The translations under genes were made by a program, and so were the position numbers. The notes beneath the pieces are model-generated. The model did not search any database. It was given only the letters and a program-made list of their open reading frames with translations, and was not told the origin of the DNA. DNA of 9,782 nt from Actinomycetales bacterium Ga0077552 (GTDB taxonomy: Bacteria; Actinomycetota; Actinomycetes; Actinomycetales; Microbacteriaceae): assembly GCA_001464255.1 (NCBI GenBank), contig LNFD01000006.1:1-9782 (forward strand), written 5' to 3'. Positions 7,801 to 9,782 of this stretch are shown here, one piece after another (position 1 is the first letter of the stretch; each line of letters begins with the position of its first letter).

Positions 7801-9512
7801 GAGCCGCATCCTCGACGAGAACGGCGCTGTGCTGACCGAGGACGTCAGCGCGGGCCGCACCTTCACCGTCGAAGTCGCCGAGAACCAGTTCGACGCGATC
7901 GACGACCAGCCGCAGCCCTCTCTCGAGGTGGAGAACACCTTCGAGCTCGCATCGCTCACCGTCTCGAAGTCGGTCGAGACCGACGCGGTCGATGAGGCCG
8001 GCACGCCCATCGCCTACGGTCCGTTCCCGGTCGCCGTGGATTGCCTCTTCGAGGGCGACGCCGTCTTCGGCACGGGCTACGACGCCGACTCGCCGATGGT
8101 CACGAGCCTCGCCGACGGTGGCACCTGGACGATCGAGGAGACGGACGCGATGGATGCCGCGAGCACCGAGCTCGTGATCATCGTCGACGGTTCCGACCCC
8201 GACTCCGTCGACGGCGCGACGACCGATGTCGTGCTCGGCACCACGAGTTCGGTCGCCATCACGAACGCCTACTCCGTCGGCTCGATCGAGCTGTCGAAGC
8301 AGGTCGTCGGGGCGGGTGCCGATGCGTGGGCGGATGCTCCCTTCCAGCTCGACGTGACCTGCGTGCTCGACGACCGAACCGGAGAGCGCACCGTCTTCTC
8401 CGACTCGTTCACGATCGCGCGGGGTGACGACCCCATCATGATCGACAACCTGGCCACCGGCGCCCTCTGCACGATCACCGAGAGCGCGACGGGCGGTGCC
8501 TCGTCGACGACCATCACGGTCGACGACGGCGAGCCGGTGCCCGGCACGACGACCGACGTTCTCGTGGCTGACGCGGCGATCGAGGTCGTCGTGACCAACA
8601 CGTTCGCGCTCGGCGAGGTTCGCGTCGAGAAGCTGCGCGATGGCGCGGGTGCGGCGACGTGGGGCGACGGGCCTTTCGAGGTCGAGCTCACCTGCGTGCG
8701 CGACGTCGACGGTGCTGAGGAGCAGATCGACATCCCGGGCGGCGCGGTGCGCGAGCTCAGCTCCGACTCGCTCTTCGCGGCGGTCTACACCGACCTGCCC
8801 CTGCACGCCGAGTGCTCGGTCGTCGAGACCCGCAGCGCCGGGGCGACCCGCACGGCGATCGACCTCGAGGTCGTCACGGTCGCGGCTGAGCCCGTCGGTT
8901 TCGTCATCACCAACACCTTCGAGGTGGGTGCCGTGAGCGTCGAGAAGACCTTCGCCGGCGACGGCACGGGCATCTACGTGCGCGGGCCCTTCGAGGCGAC
9001 GCTCGCGTGCACGCTCGCGATCGATGGCGTCGTGACCGAGCTCGACATCCCGGGCGGCGCGACGCGCGAGCTCACCGTCGAGAACGGCTACCGCAACGAC
9101 ACCGTGACCGAGTCGCGCACGGGCGGTGCGACGAGCACGCAGACCACCGACGGAACCTTCACGGTCGTCGCCGACGAGACGCACGCCGTCGGCATCGAGA
9201 ACACCTTCCTGCTCGCGGCCTTCTCGATCACCAAGGAGATCACCGGCCCGTTCGCCTTCGAGGCGAAGGACTCGGTGTTCCTCATCGAGACCTCGTGCAT
9301 GTGGGAGCGCGACGGCGAGCTCGTTCCGATGCTGCCGGGCGACTGGTCGACCGATGACGGCGCCACCGGTGACGACCCGCTCGACGGGGCTGACAACGAG
9401 CAGCCCGAGAAGCCGACGAGCGTGCGCTCCGAGATCTCCGAGGGCGTCACGGTGTCGTTCGAGAACCTGCCGGCGAGCTCGGTGTGCACCATCACCGAGG
9501 TCGACAGCGGCG
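4733..9512 (+). CDS. Junction module and DUF5979-like repeat segment (frame 2)
   Basis: Frame 2 encodes about 1,593 genuine residues, starting FFEAGSATENFVLNTATVTS, which completes the eighth DUF11-like repeat, and ending CTITEVDSGG inside the last DUF5979-like repeat. The first in-frame ATG is at 4907, but this is internal to the protein and has no ribosome-binding site that I can see, so it is not a real start. The frame has no stop before the window ends at 9782, but the part after about 9512 turns Arg/Ala-rich and is out of frame; the true C-terminus is in frame 3. I read every codon from 6962 to 9512 and found no stop and no further frame break. Confidence 0.82.
4801..5794 (+). other. 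Six-cysteine junction module between the two repeat arrays
   Basis: This is part of the giant protein in frame 2. It contains six Cys in the motifs DECTP, ESCSA, ADCSTP, YPCVP, PACNG and WPCIS. It starts with another Lys strand (MTIIKGVKG at 4907), has RPGGTEEWVGYFFNAGN, which resembles the PGG strand of DUF11-like domains, and VLPRPND, like the D-x-LP strand of that family. It ends near NSIAGAARGFDG. I read it as an extended DUF11-like domain with extra disulfides that forms the boundary between two stalk segments. No catalytic motif was seen. Confidence 0.6.
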
Positions 9513-9605
9513 GAAGCCCAGCTCGTCTGGCTCGGCGGGGTGCTGCAGCTCGGCGACCTCATGCTCGAGGGCGGCGAGACCGACGCGACGCTGTCGAACG
9601 TGTTC
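5795..9605 (+). repeat. Array of eleven DUF5979-like repeats with Lys/Glu/Asn and Cys pairs
   Basis: Opening Lys codons start at 5807, 6203, 6584, 6914, 7298, 7601, 7967, 8297, 8630, 8945 and 9233, giving periods of 96-132 residues. A first Cys follows in each at 5867, 6281, 6647, 6992, 7361, 7661, 8042, 8360, 8693, 9008 and 9296. The second Cys sits in a C-x-x-x-E motif (CTVTE, CTITE, CSVTE) at 6014, 6392, 6782, 7106, 7430, 7763, 8468, 8813 and 9485; it is Trp in unit seven (8126) and Asp in unit ten (9098). The Glu four residues after that position is present in all eleven. Units close with Asn in motifs such as VTNTF, TNRY and ENTF. The order Lys, Glu, Asn matches CnaB-type isopeptide domains. 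The family name is from pattern recognition. Confidence 0.78.
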
Positions 9606-9728
9606 CTCACCACCCTCGCGCTGACGGGCGCGGTCGAGGTCATGCTGTGGCTCTGGGTCGTCGCCGCCCTCATGTTCGGCGGAGTCGTGTTGCTCACGAT
9701 CGCCCGCCGACGGGCCTCAGCGGTCTAG
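9513..9728 (+). CDS. C-terminal fragment: end of last repeat and wall-sorting signal (frame 3)
   Basis: From GAA at 9513 frame 3 gives 71 residues ending at TAG 9726-9728. The first part (EAQLVWLGGVLQLGDLMLEG, then GETDATLSNVF) completes the last DUF5979-like repeat with its closing Asn at 9597. LALTG, a hydrophobic segment and IARRRASAV follow. The join with frame 2 is clean at 9512: removing one G, or adding two bases, links AGC GGC to GAA GCC CAG. Without this join the protein would lack its anchor and would run past the end of the window. Confidence 0.82.
   Translation, partial: EAQLVWLGGVLQLGDLMLEGGETDATLSNVFLTTLALTGAVEVMLWLWVVAALMFGGVVLLTIARRRASAV
9615..9725 (+). other. Cell-wall sorting signal, LAXTG type (LALTG)
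   Basis: LALTG is encoded at 9615-9629, followed by GAVEVMLWLWVVAALMFGGV and VLLTIA as a hydrophobic segment, then RRRASAV as the positive tail. This is the three-part layout of a sortase substrate. LAXTG rather than LPXTG is the motif known for class E sortases of high-GC actinobacteria. Cleavage would be between Thr and Gly, linking the protein to peptidoglycan. No sortase gene is in the window. Confidence 0.88.
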
Positions 9729-9737
9729 CCCCAGGGG

Positions 9738-9754
9738 TCCGCACCCGGTGCGGA
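9738..9754 (+). terminator. Probable transcription terminator hairpin
   Basis: TCCGCAC and GTGCGGA form a perfect 7-bp stem with a CCG loop, ten bases after the stop codon. There is no T-run afterwards, which is common for actinobacterial terminators. The position directly after the stop is the main support. Confidence 0.55.
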
Positions 9755-9758
9755 AACG

Positions 9759-9771
9759 GCCGGGCCCCGGC
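9759..9771 (+). terminator. Second short hairpin after the gene
   Basis: GCCGG and CCGGC with a GCC loop lie four bases after the first hairpin. It may strengthen termination, or simply reflect the very high GC content. There is no T-run before the window ends. Confidence 0.3.
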
Positions 9772-9782
9772 AGAGCGGAAGC

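Larger units (their letters stand above)
130..9728 (+). pseudogene. Giant sortase-anchored surface protein, DUF11-like and DUF5979-like repeats, frameshifted in three places
   Basis: Read as one gene, this encodes about 3,200 residues: signal peptide, eight DUF11-like repeats, a six-cysteine junction module, eleven DUF5979-like repeats, and an LAXTG wall-sorting signal before the TAG at 9726-9728. The coding frame changes near 342 (frame 1 to 3), near 4731 (frame 3 to 2) and near 9512 (frame 2 to 3). As written, translation from 130 would stop at 411. Each segment is free of stops over its length, and the repeat pattern continues across the breaks, so decay would have to be very recent. Sequencing or assembly error is at least as likely. 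Proteins of this layout are known in actinobacteria as large exported, wall-attached proteins, probably adhesins or stalks. The ligand cannot be told from the sequence. No partner gene lies in the window. Confidence 0.85.

Noticed and set aside
8126..8128. A fourth frame break near unit seven because of the missing Cys
   Set aside because: The frame reads normally on both sides (SLADGGTWTIEETD) and the Glu and closing Asn are in place, so it is a substitution, not an indel that shifts frame.
5384..9697. A 1,437-codon open frame on the minus strand
   Set aside because: It lies exactly opposite the DUF5979-like array. Its product is Arg/Gly/Asp-rich with no domain, and the plus-strand frame shows clear repeated motifs. 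Long antisense frames are expected in very GC-rich genes.

Overview
The window is almost entirely one broken gene, read left to right, for a giant cell-surface protein of a high-GC Gram-positive actinobacterium. Codon third positions are overwhelmingly G or C. The protein begins with a Gram-positive signal peptide and ends with an LAXTG-type sorting signal (LALTG, a membrane segment, then RRR), the motif class used by class E sortases of high-GC actinobacteria. The repeat families and codon style suggest Microbacteriaceae or a close relative. That placement is inference.

Layout: 1-129 is a GC-rich leader with several short hairpins, one of which overlaps the probable ribosome-binding site. 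130-240 encodes the signal peptide. About 270-4800 encodes eight DUF11-like repeats with a period of roughly 146-236 residues. About 4800-5794 encodes a junction module with six cysteines. 5795-9605 encodes eleven DUF5979-like repeats with a period of 96-132 residues. 9615-9728 encodes the cell-wall sorting signal and stop. 9738-9771 holds two hairpins that probably end the transcript. No other gene is supported on either strand.

The coding sequence does not stay in one frame. It runs in frame 1 (130 to about 342), frame 3 (about 342 to 4731), frame 2 (about 4733 to 9512) and frame 3 again (9513-9728). Within each part the protein has no stop and looks normal, and the repeat pattern continues across every break. 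An intact version would be about 3,200 residues. The breaks are either small sequencing or assembly errors or recent inactivating indels.

The most interesting signal is in the DUF5979-like array. All eleven repeats keep a Lys at the start, a Glu in the middle and an Asn at the end, in the order used by CnaB-type domains that form internal Lys-Asn isopeptide bonds. Nine also keep a pair of cysteines, and two (the seventh and tenth) have lost the second one. This would make a long, covalently stiffened stalk fixed to the cell wall. That function is inferred, not shown.
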